Below are positions 1-6,837 of a DNA stretch of 42,752 bases, in pieces. The DNA is from an uncultured Collinsella sp. GTDB lineage: Bacteria > Actinomycetota > Coriobacteriia > Coriobacteriales > Coriobacteriaceae. Below the pieces are notes generated by a model. It did no database searches and had not been told where the DNA came from. It worked only from the letters and a program-made list of their open reading frames with translations. A program made the translations under genes and the position numbers. The stretch spans positions 1 to 42,752 of the forward strand of contig UQIT01000018.1 in NCBI GenBank assembly GCA_900541175.1. The letters are read 5' to 3'. Each line of letters opens with the position of its first letter. Positions within the stretch are counted from its first letter, which is position 1.

Positions 1-1
1 T

Positions 2-151
2 ATATCGGTTGTGGAGCCCCGCCTGCGCCCGCCCTACCCCCCGCCCGCCGCAACGCTCTATCGCTTTGGAGCCCTTGGCGCTTGCGAGCCGCACGAACAG
101 GCAGCCTGCCCCACAACCGAGCTCGATCTCAGGCTCGGACGAACCCTGTAG
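2..151 (+). CDS. possible C-terminal end of an upstream gene (partial)
   Basis: An open frame enters from the left edge and stops with TAG at 149-151. The last 49 codons read like a protein tail (Pro-rich, ending in LDLRLGRTL) and use the same GC-rich codons as the neighbours. The stop lies 63 bp before the ClpP-like gene on the same strand, so it may belong to the same transcript. No family can be recognised from so short a piece. It could also be a chance open frame in GC-rich DNA. Confidence 0.3.
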   Translation: MSVVEPRLRPPYPPPAATLYRFGALGACEPHEQAACPTTELDLRLGRTL

Positions 152-214
152 CCCGCCAGCCCCTCCGCGGGCAACAATCCTATTCCACAACACAACCAAC
201 AGAAAGGAGTCCTC

Positions 215-832
215 ATGGACACCAATCATTCCCCCATCATCAGCCCCCTCACCATGCGTGAATCCGCCCGAGGCATCACGCTCACCAGCATTTACGATGA
301 GATGCTCGCCCGTCGCGAGCTCTCCGTCATGGGAAACATCGAAACCCCGATGGCCCACGACCTATGCCAGCAGATCCGCCTGCTCGATGCCACCGACCCC
401 AGCCGCCCCATCACCATATTTGTCGCCAGCGCCGGCGGAAGCGTGCGATCGGGTCTTGCGATCTATGACGCCATGCGCCTCGCATCGTGCCCCATCCGCA
501 CCGTCTGCCTGGAATTCGCCGCGTCCATGGGCGCCGTGATCTTTATGGGCGGCGACGATCGCCGTATGGCGCCCCATGCAGAGCTCATGATTCACGACCC
601 GCTGATCCCCCAGGGGGCAGGCGGCTCGGCACTTGCGCTGCAGGAAACCAGCCGGCGTCTCATGCAGACCCGCAAGACCCTCACGCAAATCCTCTCGGAC
701 CGCAGCGGCCTCACGCCCAAGCGCATCCAGTCCCTCACTGCAAAAGACACCTACCTTTCGGCCGAGCGCGCCGTCGAGCTCGGCTTTGCCCACGAAATCC
801 TCTCGACCACCAAGGAGGTCGCCCATGTCTAA
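215..832 (+). CDS. ClpP-like serine protease (ClpP/SppA/S49-type fold)
   Basis: The 205-aa product resembles the proteolytic subunit of ATP-dependent Clp protease. The full catalytic set is visible: an oxyanion-type SAGGS near residues 72-76, the nucleophile in AASMGA (Ser104), His127 in MIHDP, and Asp178 in KDTYLSAERAVELG, which matches the ClpP segment holding the catalytic Asp. Length is normal for ClpP (about 195-210 aa). The start is backed by GAAAGGAG 8 nt upstream. The last 8 nt overlap the next gene, and AAGGAGG within its 3' end serves as that gene's ribosome binding site, so the two are translationally coupled. Pairing with a VirD4/TraG-type ATPase rather than a ClpX or ClpC unfoldase suggests a specialised role, for example in a conjugative or secretion element, not the housekeeping Clp protease. 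That role is inference. Confidence 0.8.
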   Translation: MDTNHSPIISPLTMRESARGITLTSIYDEMLARRELSVMGNIETPMAHDLCQQIRLLDATDPSRPITIFVASAGGSVRSGLAIYDAMRLASCPIRTVCLEFAASMGAVIFMGGDDRRMAPHAELMIHDPLIPQGAGGSALALQETSRRLMQTRKTLTQILSDRSGLTPKRIQSLTAKDTYLSAERAVELGFAHEILSTTKEVAHV

Positions 833-2129
833 CCTCGCCAGCCGTCTCGCCGCACCTGAGTCCGCATTGTCCACCATCCTCGCCAAGGATCGAACGCTTT
901 CCTGCGACAGCCGCCAAACGGGACTCAACAACAATGCACTTGTGATCGGCCCCTCGGGAGCCGGCAAGACCCGAAACGTCCTCAAGCCCAACCTACTGCA
1001 AATGAACGCAAGCTACATCGTGCTCGACACCAAAGGCACGCTCTGTCGCGAAGTGGGACCCGTGCTGGCAGCCCACGGTTACCGCGTGCAATGTCTCAAC
1101 TTCGCCGACCTCAACACCGTCCCGGCCCTTGCGCCCGGCATCGAGCGCTGCGGCTACAACCCCCTGAGGCACATTCGCCGCAAGGCGGACGGCAGGCCCA
1201 ACCAGCAGGACATCCTCTCGGTGGCAAAGGCCATCTGCCCCATCGAGGACAACAACCAGCCTTTTTGGGATCATGCGGCGGCAAACCTGCTGTCGTGTCT
1301 TATCGCCTACGTCACCGAACAGCTACCCGCCGACGAGCAGACGATCAGCTCGGTCATCAAGCTGATCGAGCACCTGCAGGACGGTGCCACGGGTCGATTG
1401 TTTGACGACCTGATCACGACCGACCCCCAAAGCTATGCCCTCTCGCTATGGCGGCGCTACGCCATTACGCAAAATGCCGAGCGCATGCACGCGAGCATCG
1501 TCGGCATCCTTGCCGAAAAGGTCATGTGTCTGGGATTCGACGGTGCGGCACAGCTCTATCGTGAGTGCCATCAGGTGGACTTCGCTTCCATGGGACACAC
1601 CCCCTGCGCCCTGTTTGTAACCGTGAGCGATATTGACCGCAATCTCGATCCGCTGACCGGCCTCTTTATTTCGCAGGCGTTTATGGGCCTCATTCGTGAG
1701 GCCGATAGGCAGCCCGACGGCAGCCTGCCTGTGCCTGTGCGCTTTATGCTCGATGACTTCGCAAATCTGCAGATCCCCCAGATCGACAACGTGCTCTCGA
1801 TTATCCGAAGCCGCAACATCTGGGCAACGCTGCTGTTGCAGTCGACCAATCAACTCGATGCGCTCTATGGCGAGGCACGCGCACGCTCCATCATGGGCAA
1901 CTGCGACACGCATCTGGTGCTGGCGTTCCAGGATCCCGAGAGTGCCCGGGTGTTTTCCGACCGCGCCGACGCGCTACCCAGCACGCTCATGGCGACGCCG
2001 ATTGATCGCTCGTGGCTCTTTGTACGCGGTCGCGCTCCCGAACAGGTCGAGCGCTTTAAGCTCGAAGACCACCCGCTCTACGGTGAGCTGCCCGAGGCGC
2101 AGCGAGGCCATGCGGAGGCCGAGATCTAG
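825..2129 (+). CDS. TraG/VirD4-type coupling ATPase, soluble short form
   Basis: The 434-aa product resembles the cytoplasmic ATPase domain of type IV coupling proteins. Walker A is GPSGAGKT at residues 42-49 and Walker B is VRFMLDD at about 305-311, followed by QSTNQLDALYGEARA, which resembles the conserved sensor region of TraG/TraD proteins. Family members normally start with two membrane helices and run to 600 aa or more. Here Walker A lies 42 residues from the start and no hydrophobic helix precedes it. The ATG at 825 is chosen because AAGGAGG sits just upstream inside the ClpP-like gene; the two genes overlap by 8 nt (ATGTCTAA). The open frame continues upstream to about 633 but without a better start. 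The family moves DNA or protein substrates to a type IV channel. Without a membrane anchor it may be a remnant, or may work with a separate membrane partner. Confidence 0.75.
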   Translation: MSNLASRLAAPESALSTILAKDRTLSCDSRQTGLNNNALVIGPSGAGKTRNVLKPNLLQMNASYIVLDTKGTLCREVGPVLAAHGYRVQCLNFADLNTVPALAPGIERCGYNPLRHIRRKADGRPNQQDILSVAKAICPIEDNNQPFWDHAAANLLSCLIAYVTEQLPADEQTISSVIKLIEHLQDGATGRLFDDLITTDPQSYALSLWRRYAITQNAERMHASIVGILAEKVMCLGFDGAAQLYRECHQVDFASMGHTPCALFVTVSDIDRNLDPLTGLFISQAFMGLIREADRQPDGSLPVPVRFMLDDFANLQIPQIDNVLSIIRSRNIWATLLLQSTNQLDALYGEARARSIMGNCDTHLVLAFQDPESARVFSDRADALPSTLMATPIDRSWLFVRGRAPEQVERFKLEDHPLYGELPEAQRGHAEAEI

Positions 2130-2207
2130 GCGCAGGGTTCTCGCAGCGCGCGGCGCCCCGGCGATGTTCCACAAAAGCCGTGCGTCCCGAGACCACGGCA
2201 AAGCAAA

Positions 2208-2237
2208 GGGGCCCGCATCCGATAGGATACGGGCCCC
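2208..2237 (-). terminator. intrinsic terminator after pgi
   Basis: A 13-bp hairpin with one mismatch (GGGGCCCG arm at 2208, CGGGCCCC arm ending 2237) lies 34 bp beyond the pgi stop. On the minus strand it is followed by the moderately T-rich CTTTGCTTTG. It also stands 79 bp after the end of the convergent VirD4-like gene and could stop both. Confidence 0.7.
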
Positions 2238-2270
2238 TGACTATAAGACGCGATGCGTTAACAGCAGCGA

Positions 2271-3965
2271 CTACTTGCGGTGCGCGCGATAGAACTCGAT
2301 GAGCGCCTGGGTCGAAGCGTCCTGCTCGGCCTTGGCGGCGTCATCGTGGAAGGCCGGGGTGATCTGCTTGGCAAGCTGCTTGCCCAGCTCGACGCCCCAC
2401 TGGTCATAGGAGTCGATGCCCCAGACCGCGCCCTCGACAAACGTGATGTGCTCGTACAGGGCGATGAGCTCACCGAGTGCGAACGGGGTCAACGTGTCGC
2501 CGAAGATCGAGGTCGTCGGACGGTTGCCCTCAAAGCAACGGGCCGGGACGATCTGCTCGGGCGTGCCCTCGGCGCGAACCTCGTCGGCCGTCTTACCAAA
2601 GGCGAGTGCCTTGGTCTGGGCCAGGAAGTTGCCCAGGAACAGCTCATGCACGTCCTGACCGCTATCGGTCGCAGGGTTGGCGGTATTGGCGAAAGCGATA
2701 AAGTCGGCCGGAACCACCACAGTACCCTGGTGCAGCAGCTGGTAGAAGGCATGCTGACCATTGGTGCCGGGCTCGCCCCAGAAGATCTCACCGGTATCGG
2801 AGGTCACAGCGCTGCCGTCCCAGCGGACGTGCTTGCCGTTGGACTCCATGGTGAGCTGCTGCAGGTAGGCCGGGAAACGGTGCAGGTACTGGCAGTACGG
2901 CAGCACGGCATGACTCTTGGAACCGAAGAAGTTGACGTACCAGACGTTGAGCAGGCCCATCAGCGCGACGGCGTTGTTCTCGAGCGGGGTGTTGCAGAAG
3001 TACTCGTCGATGGCGTGGAAGCCCTCGAGGAACTGCTGGAAGCGCTCGGGGCCGAGCACGACGATCAGCGACAGGCCCACGGCGGAGTCAACAGAATAGC
3101 GGCCGCCAACCCAGTTCCAGAAACCGAAGGCGTTGGCAGGGTCGATGCCGAAGGCCTCGACCTTCTCGAGTGCGGTGGAAACGGCGACGAAGTGCTTTGC
3201 CACGGCCTCGGCGTTCTGCTCATCGGAGCCGTCGATGGCGCCCTGAGCCTTGAGCTGTTCGAGCATCCAGGTCTTGACCTCGCGGGCGTTGGTGAGGGTC
3301 TCGAGCGTGGTGAAGGTCTTGGAGACGATGATCACGAGCGTGGTCTCGGGGTCCAGGCCCTTGAGCTTCTCGGCCTGGTCGTTGGGGTCGATGTTGGAGA
3401 TATAGCGGCAGTCGATACCGGCGTCGGCATAGGGACGCAGGGCCTCGTAAGCCATGACCGGGCCCAGATCGGAGCCGCCGATGCCGATGGACACCAGGTG
3501 CTCGATCTTCTTGCCGGTAACGCCCTTCCACTCACCGGAGCGCACGCGCTCGGCGAAGGCATACATGCGATCGAGGACCTCGTGCACGTCGGCGACGACG
3601 TCCTGGCCGTCGACGATGAGCTGGCCCTTCTCGGTTGCCGGGCGGCGCAGCGCGGTGTGCAGGACGGCGCGGTCCTCGGTGGTGTTAATGTGCTCGCCGG
3701 AGAACATGGCGTCGCGGCGCTCCTCGAGCTTCACCTCGCGGGCAAGATCGCACAGCAGCTTGACGGTCTCATCGGTCACCAGGTTCTTCGACAGATCGAA
3801 GTGCAGGTCACCGGCGTCAAAGCTCAGCTTGTTCACGCGCTCGGCATCGGCGGCGAACCAGGCCTTGAGGTCGATACCATCGGCCTCGAGCTTCTCCTGA
3901 TGAGCCTCGAGTGCCTTCCAAGCGGCAGTCGACGTAGCATCGATAGGTGCGGCAACAGTTGCCAT
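2271..3965 (-). CDS. pgi: glucose-6-phosphate isomerase
   Basis: The 564-aa product interconverts glucose 6-phosphate and fructose 6-phosphate in the cytoplasm (glycolysis and gluconeogenesis). Both phosphoglucose isomerase signatures are present: WVGGRYSVDSAVG near the middle and GIDSYDQWGVELGKQ near the C-terminus. The sugar-phosphate-binding region GIGGSDLGP and the segment SKTFTTLET are also intact. Length fits the long bacterial and eukaryal type (about 550 aa). The frame stays open 13 codons further upstream, but the ATG at 3965 has AGGAGG 6 nt before it and gives the normal N-terminus. The gene stands alone on the minus strand, convergent with the VirD4-like gene and with a terminator between, so it is probably monocistronic. 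Nothing looks degenerate. Confidence 0.97.
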   Translation of the reverse strand: MATVAAPIDATSTAAWKALEAHQEKLEADGIDLKAWFAADAERVNKLSFDAGDLHFDLSKNLVTDETVKLLCDLAREVKLEERRDAMFSGEHINTTEDRAVLHTALRRPATEKGQLIVDGQDVVADVHEVLDRMYAFAERVRSGEWKGVTGKKIEHLVSIGIGGSDLGPVMAYEALRPYADAGIDCRYISNIDPNDQAEKLKGLDPETTLVIIVSKTFTTLETLTNAREVKTWMLEQLKAQGAIDGSDEQNAEAVAKHFVAVSTALEKVEAFGIDPANAFGFWNWVGGRYSVDSAVGLSLIVVLGPERFQQFLEGFHAIDEYFCNTPLENNAVALMGLLNVWYVNFFGSKSHAVLPYCQYLHRFPAYLQQLTMESNGKHVRWDGSAVTSDTGEIFWGEPGTNGQHAFYQLLHQGTVVVPADFIAFANTANPATDSGQDVHELFLGNFLAQTKALAFGKTADEVRAEGTPEQIVPARCFEGNRPTTSIFGDTLTPFALGELIALYEHITFVEGAVWGIDSYDQWGVELGKQLAKQITPAFHDDAAKAEQDASTQALIEFYRAHRK

Positions 3966-4090
3966 AGAGTCCTCCTCAGCATACGGGCGCACGCCTCCAT
4001 GCACCCGGACATTCAGATGCCACTATTCTAGCGCAGGTCAAGACTACAATCAGTGAGCGTTGCCAATCCGCCCCCAAACGGCGACCGATT

Positions 4091-4155
4091 AAAAAGGGAC
4101 AGGCTTATTTTGGCAGGTCAAACGCTTTACCAACCAAAAATAACCCGTCCTTTTA
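4091..4155. repeat. imperfect 65-bp palindrome
   Basis: The left half begins AAAAAGGGACAGGCTTATTTT and the right half, read on the other strand, begins ATAAAAGGACGGGTTATTTTT. The halves are imperfect inverted copies meeting near 4123. A related word, AAAAAGGGACAG, recurs at 4825-4836, so the motif sits on both sides of the ADH-like gene. The palindrome lies 10 bp after that gene's stop and could act as its terminator, or be a REP-like repeat. Confidence 0.5.
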
Positions 4156-4164
4156 TGGCAAATA

Positions 4165-4740
4165 TTAGGCCGCGGCGCAGATGCTACCGAGCAACTCACG
4201 CAGAGGAGACCCGATGCCCTCCAGCAGTTCGGGCGCGATAATGGCAAAAACGGGAACCTCACCGGTGCCCACGACAGCAGGCGCCTTGCCCTCCGAGAGA
4301 ATGCATCCATAAGGGACAAAACCGTCTTCGCCGGCATCGAGCGCCGCCATGCGACGCGCGAGCTCGCGCGCAAAGCCAGCAGTATCGGCATCGCCAATCG
4401 CCAGGACAAAGTCCACGCCCTCATCGGTTGCCAGGGCTACGGCCTCATCGACCAAATCGTCTCCCCCGTCGCCCCCGGCCGAACCGCAACGAAAGAGTAC
4501 GCGTTCGAGCAGGGCACGATCGAGCGAGCCCAGCGCCGCCGAAACGAGCTCATCGCGCGTGTGCTTGTCGCCTCCCAGCACGACCAGTGCCTTGGTGCCG
4601 CCATAGTGGGCAACCAATCGCCCGCACCAGCGAGCCACATCCCCATCCGCAACCAAGCGCGTCGGCATACCAAACCCATAGTTGACCATTATCCCCACAA
4701 CCCTTCCGTGCTTTATGGTGGTATCGATCGTTAGGCTCAT
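4165..4740 (-). CDS. stand-alone N-terminal domain resembling iron-containing alcohol dehydrogenase
   Basis: The 191-aa product follows the layout of the NAD(P)-binding domain of group III alcohol dehydrogenases: NYGFGMPTRLV, then HYGGTKALVVLGG, then GVDFVLAIGDADTAGFARELARR, ending after VFAIIAPELLEGIGSPL. Family members run to 380-400 aa, and the second half, an all-helical domain with the Asp/His metal ligands, is absent. The usual GGGSxxD nucleotide loop after VLAIG is replaced by GDADTAGF, so dinucleotide binding is doubtful. No good ribosome binding site precedes the ATG. It is probably not an active dehydrogenase. It could be a decayed gene, although the frame is intact and codon use matches the neighbours, or a small repurposed binding domain. 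Repeats with AAAAAGGGACAG flank it. Confidence 0.6.
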   Translation of the reverse strand: MSLTIDTTIKHGRVVGIMVNYGFGMPTRLVADGDVARWCGRLVAHYGGTKALVVLGGDKHTRDELVSAALGSLDRALLERVLFRCGSAGGDGGDDLVDEAVALATDEGVDFVLAIGDADTAGFARELARRMAALDAGEDGFVPYGCILSEGKAPAVVGTGEVPVFAIIAPELLEGIGSPLRELLGSICAAA

Positions 4741-4839
4741 GCTACGAAGCGAGCTTTTCCGAGCTGTTTCGCGCTCTTTAGGGCTGCGTTAAAACCCCGA
4801 TGAAGCCGCACGACCATACTTGCCAAAAAGGGACAGATT

Positions 4840-4868
4840 TTGACGGTGTCCGTGCAAGCGGGTATTAT
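4840..4868 (+). promoter_or_regulatory. promoter of the umuC-yolD pair
   Basis: TTGACG at 4840-4845 and TATTAT at 4863-4868 are separated by exactly 17 bp. This is a near-consensus housekeeping promoter 46 bp before the polymerase start. The -10 element runs into the LexA-like site. Confidence 0.8.
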
Positions 4869-4885
4869 CGAACAGGTATTCGATA
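4866..4885 (+). promoter_or_regulatory. LexA-like (SOS) operator
   Basis: TATCGAA and TTCGATA form perfect 7-bp half-sites around the 6-bp spacer CAGGTA. The core CGAACnnnnATTCG is one base from the Gram-positive LexA consensus CGAACnnnnGTTCG. It overlaps the -10 box of a strong promoter and lies 28 bp before a Y-family polymerase, the expected place for SOS repression. Confidence 0.75.
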
Positions 4886-4913
4886 AGAACATGTGTTTGA
4901 TGGAAGGGCACGG

Positions 4914-6419
4914 ATGGCGCACGAGCAGCACACCTATATCTGCATCGACCTCAAGACGTTTTATGCCAGCGTCGAGTGCGTCGACCGTGGGCTCGATCCG
5001 CTCACCACCAACCTGGTCGTTGCCGACGAATCGCGCGGACGCACGACCATCTGCCTCGCTATCACGCAGGCCATGAAGGACTTAGGTATTCACAACCGCT
5101 GCCGTCTGTTCGAGATTCCCGACGGCATCGACTGCATCAAAGCAGTGCCGCGCATGCAGCACTACATGGAGGTGTCGGCGCAAATCTACGGCATCTATCT
5201 GGAATACGTCAGCCCCCAGGACGTGCACGTCTACTCAATTGACGAGTGCTTTATCGACGTGACACCCTATCTGGACCTCTATCACACCGATGCGGAAGGC
5301 TTCGCCTGCATGTTGCGCGACGAGGTCCTGGCGCGCACCGGCATCACGGCGACGGTCGGCATCGGCCCCAACCTATTCCAGGCCAAGGTTGCACTCGATA
5401 TCACCGCCAAGCACGTACCCAGCCGCATCGGCATACTCGACGATGAGACCTTTCGCAAGGAAATCTGGCCCCATCGTCCCATCACCGATATCTGGGGCAT
5501 CGGCCCCGGCGTGGCAGCACGACTCGAAAAATACGGCGTCTACGATCTGATGGGCGTCGCGGCGCTCGACGAAAACCTGCTTTACGACGAGCTCGGCGTC
5601 AATGCCGAGTATCTCATCGACCACGCCTTCGGACGCGAGCCGACAACCATCGCCGATATCCAAGCCTATCGCCCGCAAGCAACTTCGACCACCACAGGAC
5701 AGGTGCTCTCGAAGGGCTATGCCTACGAGCAGGCCTACACCGTCTTGCGCGAGATGGTCGACAACGCCGTGTTGGACTTGATCGATAAGCACGTGGTCTG
5801 CGACAGCATCTCGCTCTTTGTGGGCTACGCGAGCGAGCGCGCCGACATACGCAGGCTTGATGCCAGCGGTACTGCACAATATGTGGACGGATGCGGACAC
5901 CTGCGCTCGAGTACGTCGAGCATCGAACCCACCGCAACCGCCGGCCCCGAGCTCGCGCCCCGTGCTCCCAAGCCCGTCCAGCGCGATGACGAACGGCGCC
6001 GCCTGGTGCGCGAAGCGCAGGCAATCGATGGCATCTTTGTGGGAGAGCATGGTGGCAAACCGCGTGGTGGCTATGCCGCGCTCTTTGCGCACTCCAACGC
6101 CTCGCGCAAGCTGCCCGAGCGTACCAATTCGTTTAAGAAGATCATGGGCTATTTCGATGAGCTCTGGGCGCAGACTGTCGATCCCAAACGACCGGTCAAG
6201 CGCATCAACCTGGGCTTTAGCAATCTTGTGCCCGAGGAATTTGCCACCATCGATCTGTTCAGCGATATCGAGGCCGATGAGCGCGAGCGCGACCTGGCGC
6301 GCGCCGTCCTGGCCGTGAAAGGCAAGTACGGCAAGAACGCGCTCGTCAAGGGATTAAGCTTTACCGCCGGCGCCACCGCGCGCGAGCGCAACGATCAAGT
6401 TGGAGGACACCGTGCCTAA
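4914..6419 (+). CDS. Y-family DNA polymerase (UmuC/UvrX-like)
   Basis: The 501-aa product is a translesion DNA polymerase of the UmuC/ImpB/MucB type. The palm motifs are clear: the metal-binding Asp12 in CIDLKTFYASVE, and YSIDECFID with Asp110-Glu111. The helix-hairpin-helix ITDIWGIGPGVAARLEKYG follows, then a little-finger region interrupted by a Pro/Ala-rich linker (about residues 330-360). A GTG frame start exists at 4893, but the ATG at 4914 has GGAAGG 6 nt upstream and is preferred. The gene ends inside the next one with an 8-nt overlap, so the two are coupled. The LexA-like box and strong promoter just upstream indicate induction by DNA damage. Pairing with a YolD-like protein mirrors the Bacillus yolD-uvrX operon. 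It is longer than DinB (about 350-400 aa), as UmuC-type proteins usually are. Confidence 0.92.
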   Translation: MAHEQHTYICIDLKTFYASVECVDRGLDPLTTNLVVADESRGRTTICLAITQAMKDLGIHNRCRLFEIPDGIDCIKAVPRMQHYMEVSAQIYGIYLEYVSPQDVHVYSIDECFIDVTPYLDLYHTDAEGFACMLRDEVLARTGITATVGIGPNLFQAKVALDITAKHVPSRIGILDDETFRKEIWPHRPITDIWGIGPGVAARLEKYGVYDLMGVAALDENLLYDELGVNAEYLIDHAFGREPTTIADIQAYRPQATSTTTGQVLSKGYAYEQAYTVLREMVDNAVLDLIDKHVVCDSISLFVGYASERADIRRLDASGTAQYVDGCGHLRSSTSSIEPTATAGPELAPRAPKPVQRDDERRRLVREAQAIDGIFVGEHGGKPRGGYAALFAHSNASRKLPERTNSFKKIMGYFDELWAQTVDPKRPVKRINLGFSNLVPEEFATIDLFSDIEADERERDLARAVLAVKGKYGKNALVKGLSFTAGATARERNDQVGGHRA

Positions 6420-6837
6420 ACCCAAACAACAGCCCATGCGCCCGCCGACCGCCTTCGAGCGCCTGGCGGACCCCGAGGGCAGACGCCGCGCAGCCGACCC
6501 CAACCTCACTGCCAACGGTGCCGTGCGCGCCAACCGCGCCGCACAGTTTATGCCCTTTGCCGCCCTCACGGGATACTACGAACTCGTGCGCAAGCAGGAA
6601 ATCACCGTCGAGCAAAAACGTGAGCTCACGGAAGAAAAAGCCCTCGAGCTTTCGCAAAAGCTCGAGGGCCTCAAACGCGGCGACTTGGTGCGCGTCACCT
6701 ATTACGATACGTACGGCTATCGTAGCCGCACGGGCATTCTCGACGAAGCGTTACCCGCATTCAAGCTGCTCAAACTCAGGGATATCGCCATCAACTTCGA
6801 CGATATCCAGGACATTGAGCTACGCGGACGAGCCTAG
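6412..6837 (+). CDS. YolD-like protein, partner of the Y-family polymerase
   Basis: The 141-aa product carries the segment RAAQFMPFAALTGYYELVRKQE followed by a charged helix and a small beta-rich C-terminus (DLVRVTYYDTYGYRSRTGIL). This is the pattern of YolD-like proteins and related helical proteins encoded with UmuC/UvrX polymerases in Gram-positive bacteria. The molecular role of the family is poorly known; a cofactor of translesion synthesis is the usual guess. The GTG at 6412 is chosen because GGAGG lies 5 nt before it. It overlaps the polymerase gene by 8 nt (GTGCCTAA) and must share its SOS-type promoter. Its stop codon shares the four bases CTAG with the stop of the convergent surface-protein gene, so there is no room for a terminator between them. 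Confidence 0.8.
   Translation: MPKPKQQPMRPPTAFERLADPEGRRRAADPNLTANGAVRANRAAQFMPFAALTGYYELVRKQEITVEQKRELTEEKALELSQKLEGLKRGDLVRVTYYDTYGYRSRTGILDEALPAFKLLKLRDIAINFDDIQDIELRGRA

Noticed and set aside
2280..4031. Long open frame on the plus strand opposite pgi
   Set aside because: It is the mirror of a strongly supported pgi gene in GC-rich DNA; no ribosome binding site and no protein-like motifs.
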